Origin: Paracrocinitomix mangrovi
GTDB lineage: Bacteria > Bacteroidota > Bacteroidia > Flavobacteriales_D > Crocinitomicaceae
Assembly (NCBI RefSeq): GCF_019740355.2
Contig: NZ_CP091819.1
Location: forward strand, 1,798,001 to 1,862,000
DNA length: 64,000 nt
Direction: 5' to 3'
Below are positions 57,601 through 64,000 of the stretch, in pieces; positions within the stretch are counted from its first letter, which is position 1; every line of letters starts with the position of its first letter. Below the pieces are notes generated by a model. That model did not search any database, was not told the origin of the DNA, and worked only from the letters and a program-made list of their open reading frames with translations. The translations under genes and the position numbers were made by a program.

Positions 57601-57966
57601 GTTCCTGATCAAGCAACAGTATATGTTGTTTTTGCCACCGATAAAAATGGCTGTGTAAATACTGACAGTGTTTTAGTAGACATCAATGGATATATGGACG
57701 TATTTGTACCAAACATATTTTCACCAAATGGTGATGGATGGAATGATGTTTTAGAAATTAAAGGTCCACGACTTTTCAATTTTACTATTGAAATCTATGA
57801 TCGTTGGGGTAAAAGAGTGTACTATGCAGATGAACAAAAAGACTTTTGGGATGGTACTATGAATGGCAAACCGCTAGAGCCTCAAACATTTGTTTACATG
57901 TTAAAAGGCGAGACCGTTTTAGGTGATAAAATTGTCATTGAAGGCAATGTTTCAATAATTAAATAG
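54700..57966 (+). CDS. L-type lectin/Ig-like adhesin with T9SS type B domain
   Basis: A signal peptide (MIRYAYVLTIVLLTAMSNSFGQ) precedes a legume (L-type) lectin-like domain at ~23-235, including WSLKFSVNFGCDNFGGEGMAFVLQPG and TLAVEFDTRDNQASG. A PKD domain follows (QYDWDFDGTPLL near 270). A beta domain rich in Cys (CCFELHCYDIWDDWNG near 345) comes next. Then there are several Ig-like units with the pattern TVTGQTGYCEGETPTALTATPS (three clear copies, ~590-850). The gliding-motility-associated C-terminal domain (NIFSPNGDGWNDVLEI...YDRWGKRVYY) closes the 1088-residue protein. It should be a surface adhesin or carbohydrate-binding protein. Confidence 0.88.
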   Translation: MIRYAYVLTIVLLTAMSNSFGQYAVSGNATTGPGCNEFTITSNTPNQTGGMYGTTQLNLTTAWSLKFSVNFGCDNFGGEGMAFVLQPGAWTLGTGGFGLGYQGLTNTLAVEFDTRDNQASGQTTNWDVPYDHIALMGNGIINHNDPVNTALTGVSTIDPTPANDVEDCQNHIIEITWTPGATQTLEVYYDGMLTLTETSNMITNNLGGATNVTWGWTGATSAFSNEQTVQIAIEPDFTYSPTNCPGQVINFTATTNSQYPIVQYDWDFDGTPLLNGGPNPSHTFATAGNHPVTLTITDNQGCTNSVTIDIGVGFMVDVTADLTTICPGTSTQLHAQGIPFVGNTCCFELHCYDIWDDWNGAEVEIFVDGTSQGTYTATDGGGMPSTTVFNMCFPHGSDIDMVINGTGSPQESSVFMVDESGDTVAQILSNFLSGSTTWYNGATAQFTVDCGITPPAYTYSWNNGGFLDNANIADPTCTISSATTFTVDVTDPGTGCVIQENITINTYTPGTISISGTPTVCEGDLGDLSVSMTGPTPYDFTISGPGGPYNITGITSSPYTFSNANAGTFTISSATSAGCPIAAPSGSGTITVIIPPDVDIESNNTYCDGDPINPLNVVSTNGGTVEWYNNPGLTGAPLATGNSYTPSPVVGTNTYYAIEAESVLGCTGDVDSVIITVNPVPIEPTWTGQTVWCEGVVPTTLLATASMGGNITWYDADPALGPANVLSTNPNFNPSFTPGTWSLFVTETANGCEGPAEEITYTVKPTPPAPTVTGQTGYCEGETPTALTATPSLGGQIDWYNSLGINLGTGTTYTPGLTAGTSIYYVYETLNGCESDSTEVEILVQPAPTVDVPDSVGICKGDSTLVTAINNGYDISWDDGQLGASVYLGPDSTSWFVVTADNPSCGFSQDSILVIVYPLPLIYAGNDTLIGIGGEVTMWATSPSSVTLDWIPSVEECVEGDCSIVYDVPDQATVYVVFATDKNGCVNTDSVLVDINGYMDVFVPNIFSPNGDGWNDVLEIKGPRLFNFTIEIYDRWGKRVYYADEQKDFWDGTMNGKPLEPQTFVYMLKGETVLGDKIVIEGNVSIIK

Positions 57967-58049
57967 AGTAGCCAACTCTTTTCGTCGAATAATCGTTAAC
58001 ACTAACAGATTAAATTCTATTTTTGTTTCTAATACAATCAATTACGAAT

Positions 58050-59528
58050 ATGATTAAATTCTACTACACGCTTGCCGCATTACTAATTAGCAGTATTGGT
58101 CTGGCACAAAACAACCCAATTTTGCCAGAGCAGCATGGTTCCACTCCTAATTGGAATCAAGCACAATATAAAGCTGTTGGCGATTCTTGCGGTGCTTATT
58201 ACAATAATTACATTGGTTTAGGAAAAACGTCACAAGTGTTTGAGAGCATTTGTAGACAAGGAAACAATTCAGAATTTATTTTTTATGGTGGCGCTTATCA
58301 AAGATTTTACGCTCCACAACCAATGGAAATTTCAGGAATTGAGTTTTTTGCTTACGTTTCAGATACTGATGTAGATTCTGTTTTATTCATTACAACTTTA
58401 CATGAATATGACCAAGTAAATGATACTTTAGGAGCTCAATTGGCTATAGATTCAGTTTATGTAACTCATCAGGCCTTTAGTATTGTTATCCCTGACATGT
58501 CAGTTAAATCATCTTTCGATACTGTGGTTACAGTTAATTCAGACTATATTATTGGTTATCAAAATACAACTGATGACTCTGTTTATGTTATAGTGAGTGA
58601 CGGAACCGTAAATGATGGAAATGGTGACGGTCATTTTTTCTATTACTACAACAATCCTTTTGCTCCAACCTATGAAGGGACATATAATGCCTTGGCATTT
58701 GGTGCAGGATATGACTTTGATGCTTTGATAAGCCCTAGAATTAAATATGACTTGCAAGATGGTTTCAATCTTCTTGATGATGAAATTTGTCCAAATGTTG
58801 TAAGTGCCGGATGTGTAGAATATGCTCAAAAACCAGTTTTTAGTAATTCACAATATAACTGGGACGGAAACACATCAAATATTCTTTGGACATGGGGTGA
58901 TGGTTTGCAAAATGGTAATTTGTTAAATGCTTGTCATACTTATACAACACCAGGTTCATACGACATAACTTTAAAAGACACACTTAGAAGATACGTTTAT
59001 AACAACGTAAACTGTCCTTTCGTTTCTTCACAATCTATCACAGTTATTGATTCAGTGTTTGCAGATTTTAGCTTTATCAATAATGATACTTGGGTGATTT
59101 TCACAAATAATTCTACAAATGCTGATTCAGTTTATTGGGATTTTGGAGATTCAACTTCATCTAACATGTGGGAACCATTCCATGCATATGATTCAGTTGC
59201 CACTTATGAAGTTACCATGATTGCATATAACGAATGTTTCTCTGACACATTAGTATTGCCAGTAACAGTGGATAATTTAGGTATAGAGGACAACAAGGTA
59301 GATTTTTCATTGTATCCAAACCCTGCCAACTCTACAGTTACAGTTAATGGACTTAAAGCAGGCACAAGAATAGAATTGCTAAACATTATCGGTGAAGTTG
59401 TAATGACTGATGTTGCAGATGGCAACAAACATTATCTAAACACATTAGATTACAGCAGTGGCACCTACTTTATTAGAGTAAGTTCAGACCATGATCAGGT
59501 CACGAAAAAACTCATGATAAGACATTAA
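58050..59528 (+). CDS. Secreted PKD-domain protein with T9SS type A domain
   Basis: The ATG at 58050 starts the signal peptide MIKFYYTLAALLISSIGLAQ; an upstream TTG at 58023 is not needed. Residues 30-240 form a beta-rich domain (FYGGAYQRFYAPQPMEISGIEFFAYVS). Two PKD-like units follow: NILWTWGDGLQNGNLLNACHTYTTPGSYDITL near 280, and ADSVYWDFGDSTSSNMWEPFHAYDSVATYEVTM near 367, with the typical WDFGD motif. The C-terminus DFSLYPNPANSTVTVNGL...YFIRVSSD is the type A sorting domain. The role is unknown; it belongs to the T9SS cargo group. Confidence 0.82.
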   Translation: MIKFYYTLAALLISSIGLAQNNPILPEQHGSTPNWNQAQYKAVGDSCGAYYNNYIGLGKTSQVFESICRQGNNSEFIFYGGAYQRFYAPQPMEISGIEFFAYVSDTDVDSVLFITTLHEYDQVNDTLGAQLAIDSVYVTHQAFSIVIPDMSVKSSFDTVVTVNSDYIIGYQNTTDDSVYVIVSDGTVNDGNGDGHFFYYYNNPFAPTYEGTYNALAFGAGYDFDALISPRIKYDLQDGFNLLDDEICPNVVSAGCVEYAQKPVFSNSQYNWDGNTSNILWTWGDGLQNGNLLNACHTYTTPGSYDITLKDTLRRYVYNNVNCPFVSSQSITVIDSVFADFSFINNDTWVIFTNNSTNADSVYWDFGDSTSSNMWEPFHAYDSVATYEVTMIAYNECFSDTLVLPVTVDNLGIEDNKVDFSLYPNPANSTVTVNGLKAGTRIELLNIIGEVVMTDVADGNKHYLNTLDYSSGTYFIRVSSDHDQVTKKLMIRH

Positions 59529-59533
59529 ATTTT

Positions 59534-59563
59534 AAAAGCCGGACATTGATCCGGCTTTTTTTT
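59534..59563 (+). terminator. Intrinsic terminator after the PKD-domain gene
   Basis: AAAAGCCGGA-CATTGA-TCCGGCTTTT is a 10-bp stem with a T tract of eight. Confidence 0.9.
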
Positions 59564-59588
59564 GTGAAATATTCCCGAAATTTGCCAA

Positions 59589-60497
59589 ATGGTAAGGAAA
59601 AGACTGAAAAATCCGGTTTTTCTATTTTACATACTAGTTGGATATGTAATTATCCAATTTAGTTGGTGGCTTTTCCAATTGTTTGGCCTTTACAAAAAAA
59701 TCTACACTCATCCTGATCAATTAAAAAGCAAAACCTGGATGCTTTTGGGTGAAGGATTGGTTTTCCTTATTATCCTTCTTGGTGGTGTTTACATGATCAG
59801 AAGAGCACTTAAAAGAGAGAGAGAAATAAATGAACTGCAGCAAAATTTCTTACAATCAGTTAGTCATGAATTAAAGACACCTTTAGCTTCAATTGGACTT
59901 TTTCTGGAAACTATTAGGGATAGAGATTTAAGTGAAGAAAAGAAAAAAGATGCTTGTGATAGGGCACTAAGTGAAGTAAAACGATTGAACCATCTTATCT
60001 CCGATATTTTAACAGCCAGAAATATAGATAGCAGTAATTACTTCATTCACAAAGAAAAAATTGATTTAGACGACTATATCAATAAGGTTGTAAATTCTTT
60101 GAAGGATACTTTAATGGTAGACTATACTTTTTCTCTTTCCCTGGATGAAATCACTATCGATTTAGACAAAGAAGCTTTGGACAGTATAGTTTATAACATA
60201 CTAGAAAACGCAAGTAAATATGCTCCTAAAGGTAGTAAAGTAAGTATCAGCCTTACAAAAAAATCAGGTAAAACTATTTTGCAAATTTCAGATGAAGGTA
60301 TCGGACTTGATGCTGCTGCAAAAGAAAGGGTATTCAACAAATTTTATAGAGTTGAAAATGAAATGACCCGCAAATCAAAAGGAACAGGATTAGGTCTTTA
60401 CATAGTGAAATTCTTAGTAGAAACACAAGGAGGTAAAATCAAATTACTTGACAATAAGCCTCAAGGTTTAACAGTTGAAATTCAATTTAATGAATAA
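59589..60497 (+). CDS. Membrane sensor histidine kinase, orphan
   Basis: Two transmembrane helices (residues ~10-30 and ~51-71) enclose a short periplasmic loop of about 20 residues, and a coiled linker leads to the kinase. The H-box is SVSHELKTPLASIG with His93. The N-box NILENASKYAPKGSK is near 209, the G1/G2 region DEGIGLDAAAK near 236, and GTGLGLYIVK near 268. It is a class I kinase. No response regulator gene is nearby, so its partner is unknown. The last 8 bp overlap the start of gpmI, which suggests translational coupling to a glycolytic gene. Confidence 0.9.
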   Translation: MVRKRLKNPVFLFYILVGYVIIQFSWWLFQLFGLYKKIYTHPDQLKSKTWMLLGEGLVFLIILLGGVYMIRRALKREREINELQQNFLQSVSHELKTPLASIGLFLETIRDRDLSEEKKKDACDRALSEVKRLNHLISDILTARNIDSSNYFIHKEKIDLDDYINKVVNSLKDTLMVDYTFSLSLDEITIDLDKEALDSIVYNILENASKYAPKGSKVSISLTKKSGKTILQISDEGIGLDAAAKERVFNKFYRVENEMTRKSKGTGLGLYIVKFLVETQGGKIKLLDNKPQGLTVEIQFNE

Positions 60498-62007
60498 AAA
60501 AGTTGCTTTATTAATTTTAGATGGATGGGGTCATGGTGATCACACCAAATCTGATGGTATATTTAATGCTAACACACCATTTATGGATGATTTGGAAATG
60601 AATCAGCCAGCCGCAGAATTACTAACTCATGGCGAAAATGTAGGTTTACCTGAGGGTCAAATGGGTAACTCAGAAGTTGGGCATTTAAATATTGGCGCCG
60701 GAAGAATTGTATATCAAGAATTAACTAGAATTAATAAAGCCATTAAAGAAGGAGAATTTCAAAAAAATCCTGTTTTATTGAATGCTTTGAATAAAGCTAA
60801 AAAGGAAAACAGAAAACTTCATTTAATGGGTTTGGTTTCAACAGGTGGTGTTCATTCATCTTTAGCCCATTTGTTTGCATTGTGTGATTTAGCTAACGAA
60901 ATGGAAATTCCACAAACCTTTGTGCATGCTTTTACAGATGGAAGAGATTGTAATCCAACTACCGGATTAGGTCATTTAGAAGCACTAGAAAACCACATTA
61001 AAGGAAGCAATGTTAAAGTAGCCTCAGTTATTGGTAGATACTATGCCATGGATCGAGACAAACGCTGGGAACGCATTAAAATAGCTTATGATTTATTAGT
61101 TCATGGCGAAGGTGAAGCATATACATCATCTATTGAGGCTATACAGGCTTCATATAGTAAAAACGTGACGGATGAATTTATTACGGCAAATGTAATTGTA
61201 GAAAACGGTGAACCATTGGCAAAAATTGAAGATGGTGACATTGTCATCTGTTTTAATTTTAGAACCGATCGTTGTCGTGAAATCACCATGGCTCTTACTC
61301 AACAGCATTTTCATGAGCAAAACATGCATACATTAGACCTGCATTATTTAACCATGACCAATTATGACAAAACCTTTAAAGGAGTTCATGTCATCTTTGA
61401 AAATGACAATCTTCCCAATACATTGGGTGAAGTAGTGTCCAATGCAGGTATGACACAGTTGCGTATTGCTGAAACAGAAAAATATCCTCACGTAAGTTTC
61501 TTTTTTTCCGGTGGGAGGGAAAAAGAATTTAAAGGTGAATCAAGGATTATGATTCCTTCACCTAAAGTTGCAACTTATGATATGCAACCAGAGATGAGTG
61601 CGAGTGAAATAAAAGATGCTGTTATTGCTTTCATGGAGAATGAAACTCCTGATTTTATTTGCTTGAATTTTGCCAACACTGATATGGTAGGTCACACAGG
61701 TGTTTATGAAGCCATTATTAAAGCTGCTGAACACGTTGATTCTTGTGTAAAAGAGGTAGTTGAAAAAGGGAAAGATTTAGGGTATTCATTCATTATTATA
61801 GCAGATCATGGTAACTCAGATTTCGCAATTAACCCTGATGGAAGTCCAAACACCGCTCATTCAATGAACCCTGTTCCTGTTATAGTGATTGACAAAGATG
61901 TTCAATCATTAAAAAATGGAATTTTACAGGATGTGGCACCAACAATACTTGAATTATTAGGTGTTTCTCAACCAAAAGAGATGACCGGCTCATCTTTAAT
62001 CGGATAA
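60490..62007 (+). CDS. gpmI: 2,3-bisphosphoglycerate-independent phosphoglycerate mutase
   Basis: The ATG at 60490 gives MNKKVALLILDGWGHGDHTKS, the canonical start; an upstream in-frame ATG at 60475 lies inside the kinase gene. The catalytic Ser61 is in MGNSEVGHLNIGAGR. The phosphatase and transferase metal sites appear as DGRDCNP near 155, RTDRCRE near 260 and IIADHGNSD near 440 with the final His region NTAHSMNPVPVIV. The length of 505 is usual. The enzyme interconverts 3- and 2-phosphoglycerate with manganese. It overlaps the histidine kinase gene. Confidence 0.95.
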   Translation: MNKKVALLILDGWGHGDHTKSDGIFNANTPFMDDLEMNQPAAELLTHGENVGLPEGQMGNSEVGHLNIGAGRIVYQELTRINKAIKEGEFQKNPVLLNALNKAKKENRKLHLMGLVSTGGVHSSLAHLFALCDLANEMEIPQTFVHAFTDGRDCNPTTGLGHLEALENHIKGSNVKVASVIGRYYAMDRDKRWERIKIAYDLLVHGEGEAYTSSIEAIQASYSKNVTDEFITANVIVENGEPLAKIEDGDIVICFNFRTDRCREITMALTQQHFHEQNMHTLDLHYLTMTNYDKTFKGVHVIFENDNLPNTLGEVVSNAGMTQLRIAETEKYPHVSFFFSGGREKEFKGESRIMIPSPKVATYDMQPEMSASEIKDAVIAFMENETPDFICLNFANTDMVGHTGVYEAIIKAAEHVDSCVKEVVEKGKDLGYSFIIIADHGNSDFAINPDGSPNTAHSMNPVPVIVIDKDVQSLKNGILQDVAPTILELLGVSQPKEMTGSSLIG

Positions 62008-62040
62008 ATTTTACAACTTATCGAGAAGTGATCCGTAAAA

Positions 62041-62071
62041 TTGATTGACGTCAGATATCACTATATATTTG
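62041..62071 (+). promoter_or_regulatory. Promoter of the glycine-rich T9SS protein gene
   Basis: TTG at 62041-62043 and TATATTTG at 62064-62071 are separated by 20 nt. Both match the Bacteroidota consensus (TTG, 19-21 nt, TAnnTTTG). The ATG lies 19 nt further on. Confidence 0.6.
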
Positions 62072-62090
62072 CGTTAACTACTACGTTTCT

Positions 62091-63947
62091 ATGAATAAGG
62101 CAAAATTAGTTTTGTCTGTTGCGGCATTTACTACTACTACACTCACCGCCAACAGTCAAAACATAAATGGTTATGCCGAGGTTGTTGGTATTGTGGATAA
62201 CATGCTGACACTTGGTACTGTGGATGAATCAGCAGATTCGTTCGAAGATGGTGAGTGGATTGTAATCATGCAAATGCAAGATGATGTAATTGGCAATGTT
62301 TCTAATACAGTCAATTTTGGAGATCTTGGAAGCATTAACAGTGCAGGTTTGTATGAAGTCCGGCAAATTCAAACACACACAGAAATCGCCGGTGTGCCAA
62401 ATTCAATTTCTTTAGTTAGTATTCCAAACAACACTTACAATATTTGTAATAATTGCTCAGTTCAGATCATCACTTTTCGAGACTTGGGGGCACCTGACTA
62501 CACAACCACATTTGACATTACGGCTAAAGATTGGGATGGTACAACAGGTGGTGTGGTTGCATTCAACGTGGCCGGAACATTAACCTTAAACAATAATATT
62601 AGCGCAGATTATAATGGTTTCAGAGGTGCCGGACCTAATGCCGGTGGATCAGCAGGTTGTTCAGGTGGTGGAAGCTATAGAGTTAATACACAAGCTAACT
62701 TTGCGGACAAAGGAGAAGGAATTTTTAGAAGGATATTAGGAAATCAAGCAGCCGGAATGGGTAAAATCCTAAACGGAGGTGGTGGAGGAAATAGTCACAA
62801 TGGAGGTGGCGGTGGAGGAGGAAACTACACTTCCGGAGGAGACGCAGGTCCAGGATGGCCCAATTGTAACCCATCTGCCGGAGGACTTGGAGGAATTTCT
62901 TTACAAGGTCAAATTTCTGCTAACCGTATCTTCATGGGCGGCGGCGGCGGAGCCGGCGAAGGAAACAACAATCTTTCAACTGATGGTGGAGATGGTGGAG
63001 GCATTGTCCTTATCAAAGCAAATGAAATCATTACAGACGCTTGTACGGGTGTTACTATTTCTGCAAACGGAGAAAATATAGCATTTGCAGGAAATGATGG
63101 AGGCGGAGGTGGAGGCGCCGGAGGTTCAATTGTTTTTGAAGTGAATACCTGGAATATTACAGGTGCATGCCCTTTGAACATTGAAGCCAGTGGTGGAGAT
63201 GGTGGATCTGTTAATAGCGGCGCTACACATGGCGGCGGTGGCGGCGGTGGCCAAGGAGTTGTGTTTTATTCAGGTATGCAACCAATGGCTAATGCTTCAA
63301 CCATTACCAATAATGGCTCAGGAGGTTGCGACAATAATTCAAATCCTTGTACCTCAATTGCAGGAAGTGGCGGAGGATTAAATGGTGAAGGTGTTCAGGA
63401 AAACCTATCCGGACCATTACCCATTGAAATTATCTCATTTGATGCTGAATTAGTCAATGATCAGGTATTACTGAGTTGGGTTACTGCTTCTGAAAAAGAC
63501 AATGATTACTTCACAATTGAACATTCTTTGAATGGAAATCAGTGGAATATAATTACAACAGTAAAAGGAGCAGGTAATAGTACTCAAACCATTAATTACA
63601 GTACAATTCACTCAAATCCAAATTTGGGATTAAATTATTATCGCCTGCGTCAAACTGATTTCAATGGCACCTATACATTATCAGATACTAGAACGGTAAA
63701 TTTTGAAGATGACCAAACCATCTTGTACCCTAACCCGGCAAATGACATTGTTCATGTAATGAAACCAAATATCGGGCAGTATGAAATAAGTATCTACAAC
63801 ACCCTTGGTCAAAAAGTGAGCGCAACAATTGAAGCGTATCAAAATCTGATTCAAATTAACACATCAGAACTGTCTACAGGTGTTTATGTATTGGTATTAA
63901 TTAAGGATGAACAGCAAGAGCAAATAAAACTGGAAATTGAACGCTAA
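62091..63947 (+). CDS. Glycine-rich secreted protein with T9SS type A domain
   Basis: A signal peptide (MNKAKLVLSVAAFTTTTLTANSQ) is followed by a beta-rich domain (residues ~30-190, with TLTLNNNISADYNGFRGAG). A glycine-rich region comes next at ~190-440, with runs such as NGGGGGNSHNGGGGGGGN and GGGGGAGGSIVFEV arranged as repeated sheets with interspersed strands. A fibronectin-like spacer LLSWVTASEKDNDYFTIEHSLNG near 466 precedes the sorting domain QTILYPNPANDIVHVMKP. The glycine runs resemble parallel-beta or polyglycine-II repeats of surface proteins. The function is unknown, but export by T9SS is likely. Confidence 0.82.
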   Translation: MNKAKLVLSVAAFTTTTLTANSQNINGYAEVVGIVDNMLTLGTVDESADSFEDGEWIVIMQMQDDVIGNVSNTVNFGDLGSINSAGLYEVRQIQTHTEIAGVPNSISLVSIPNNTYNICNNCSVQIITFRDLGAPDYTTTFDITAKDWDGTTGGVVAFNVAGTLTLNNNISADYNGFRGAGPNAGGSAGCSGGGSYRVNTQANFADKGEGIFRRILGNQAAGMGKILNGGGGGNSHNGGGGGGGNYTSGGDAGPGWPNCNPSAGGLGGISLQGQISANRIFMGGGGGAGEGNNNLSTDGGDGGGIVLIKANEIITDACTGVTISANGENIAFAGNDGGGGGGAGGSIVFEVNTWNITGACPLNIEASGGDGGSVNSGATHGGGGGGGQGVVFYSGMQPMANASTITNNGSGGCDNNSNPCTSIAGSGGGLNGEGVQENLSGPLPIEIISFDAELVNDQVLLSWVTASEKDNDYFTIEHSLNGNQWNIITTVKGAGNSTQTINYSTIHSNPNLGLNYYRLRQTDFNGTYTLSDTRTVNFEDDQTILYPNPANDIVHVMKPNIGQYEISIYNTLGQKVSATIEAYQNLIQINTSELSTGVYVLVLIKDEQQEQIKLEIER

Positions 63948-64000
63948 ATCAATTTCTTTGGCTTTCCTGCAATAAAATCTTTAAGATATGCTGGCTCAAA
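63944..64000 (-). CDS. 3' end of an unidentified minus-strand gene (partial)
   Basis: A minus-strand frame open to the window edge ends with FEPAYLKDFIAGKPKKLI and a TAG whose complement overlaps the stop of the glycine-rich gene (convergent overlap of four bases). Only 18 residues are visible, so no family can be named. Convergent overlapping stops of this kind also occur at 17143 and 30450. Confidence 0.4.
   Translation of the reverse strand, partial: FEPAYLKDFIAGKPKKLI

Noticed and set aside
62909-63181. Long minus-strand frame opposite the glycine-rich gene
   Set aside because: It is a proline-rich mirror of glycine codons (GGN read as NCC) without its own promoter or family resemblance.

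Overview
The window comes from a gliding or T9SS-bearing Bacteroidota, most likely a marine or freshwater member of the Flavobacteriales. By eye it is AT-rich. It carries gldB and gldC, at least seven secreted proteins with type IX secretion C-terminal sorting domains (type A 'LYPNP' and type B 'TPNGDG'), PorT-like barrels, a TonB C-terminal domain, and promoters of the TAnnTTTG type. Shine-Dalgarno sequences are mostly absent. No rRNA, tRNA, CRISPR array, transposase or integrase gene was found.

Positions 1-7240 are the most unusual part. About a dozen short plus-strand genes, mostly envelope or hypothetical proteins, are separated by a family of ~105-142 bp imperfect-dyad repeats. Each full repeat has a left arm ending in AAC, an 8-9 nt spacer and an AAAGCT box. 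It has a right arm with GCTTTAG, a spacer and usually a GTT core. For two cassettes the bases that start the cassette are the reverse complement of the bases just before its 3' repeat, as expected for attC sites of integron gene cassettes. I read this as a partly decayed integron cassette array; any integrase would lie to the left of the window. A minus-strand DsrE-like gene at 7.8 kb marks the return to ordinary chromosome.

Positions 7.8-20.2 kb hold small envelope or hypothetical genes, a deoxynucleoside kinase, the ribosome-assembly GTPase EngB, a lipoprotein and WG-repeat pair, a GNAT acetyltransferase, gldB-gldC, and a PorT-like barrel coupled to nadE. Positions 20.4-24.2 kb hold a secreted PhoX-like protein, followed after a terminator by a di-haem cytochrome c peroxidase-like protein. 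Positions 25.1-30.5 kb hold a signalling module: a beta-propeller/Y_Y_Y LytS-type histidine kinase, a secreted protein of unknown function, and a LytTR response regulator. The secreted-protein gene has a near-perfect LytTR-type direct repeat upstream, and a related repeat lies upstream of the kinase.

Positions 30.4-42.6 kb are a run of minus-strand housekeeping genes: ferredoxin, ferredoxin-NADP reductase-like protein, ThiF/MoeB-rhodanese, a small GNAT, NifU C-terminal domain with Mrp ATPase, enoyl-CoA hydratase, PaaZ, a T9SS esterase, Ddl, a LEA-2 protein and an M20 dipeptidase. Positions 42.7-64 kb are dominated by very large T9SS cargo proteins (a zinc metalloprotease, a choice-of-anchor-L/SprB-repeat protein, a lectin/Ig adhesin, a PKD protein and a glycine-rich protein). 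Between them lie thiL, fumC, an ArsC-family protein, a small membrane protein and a histidine kinase overlapping gpmI. Strong hairpin terminators separate many of these units.
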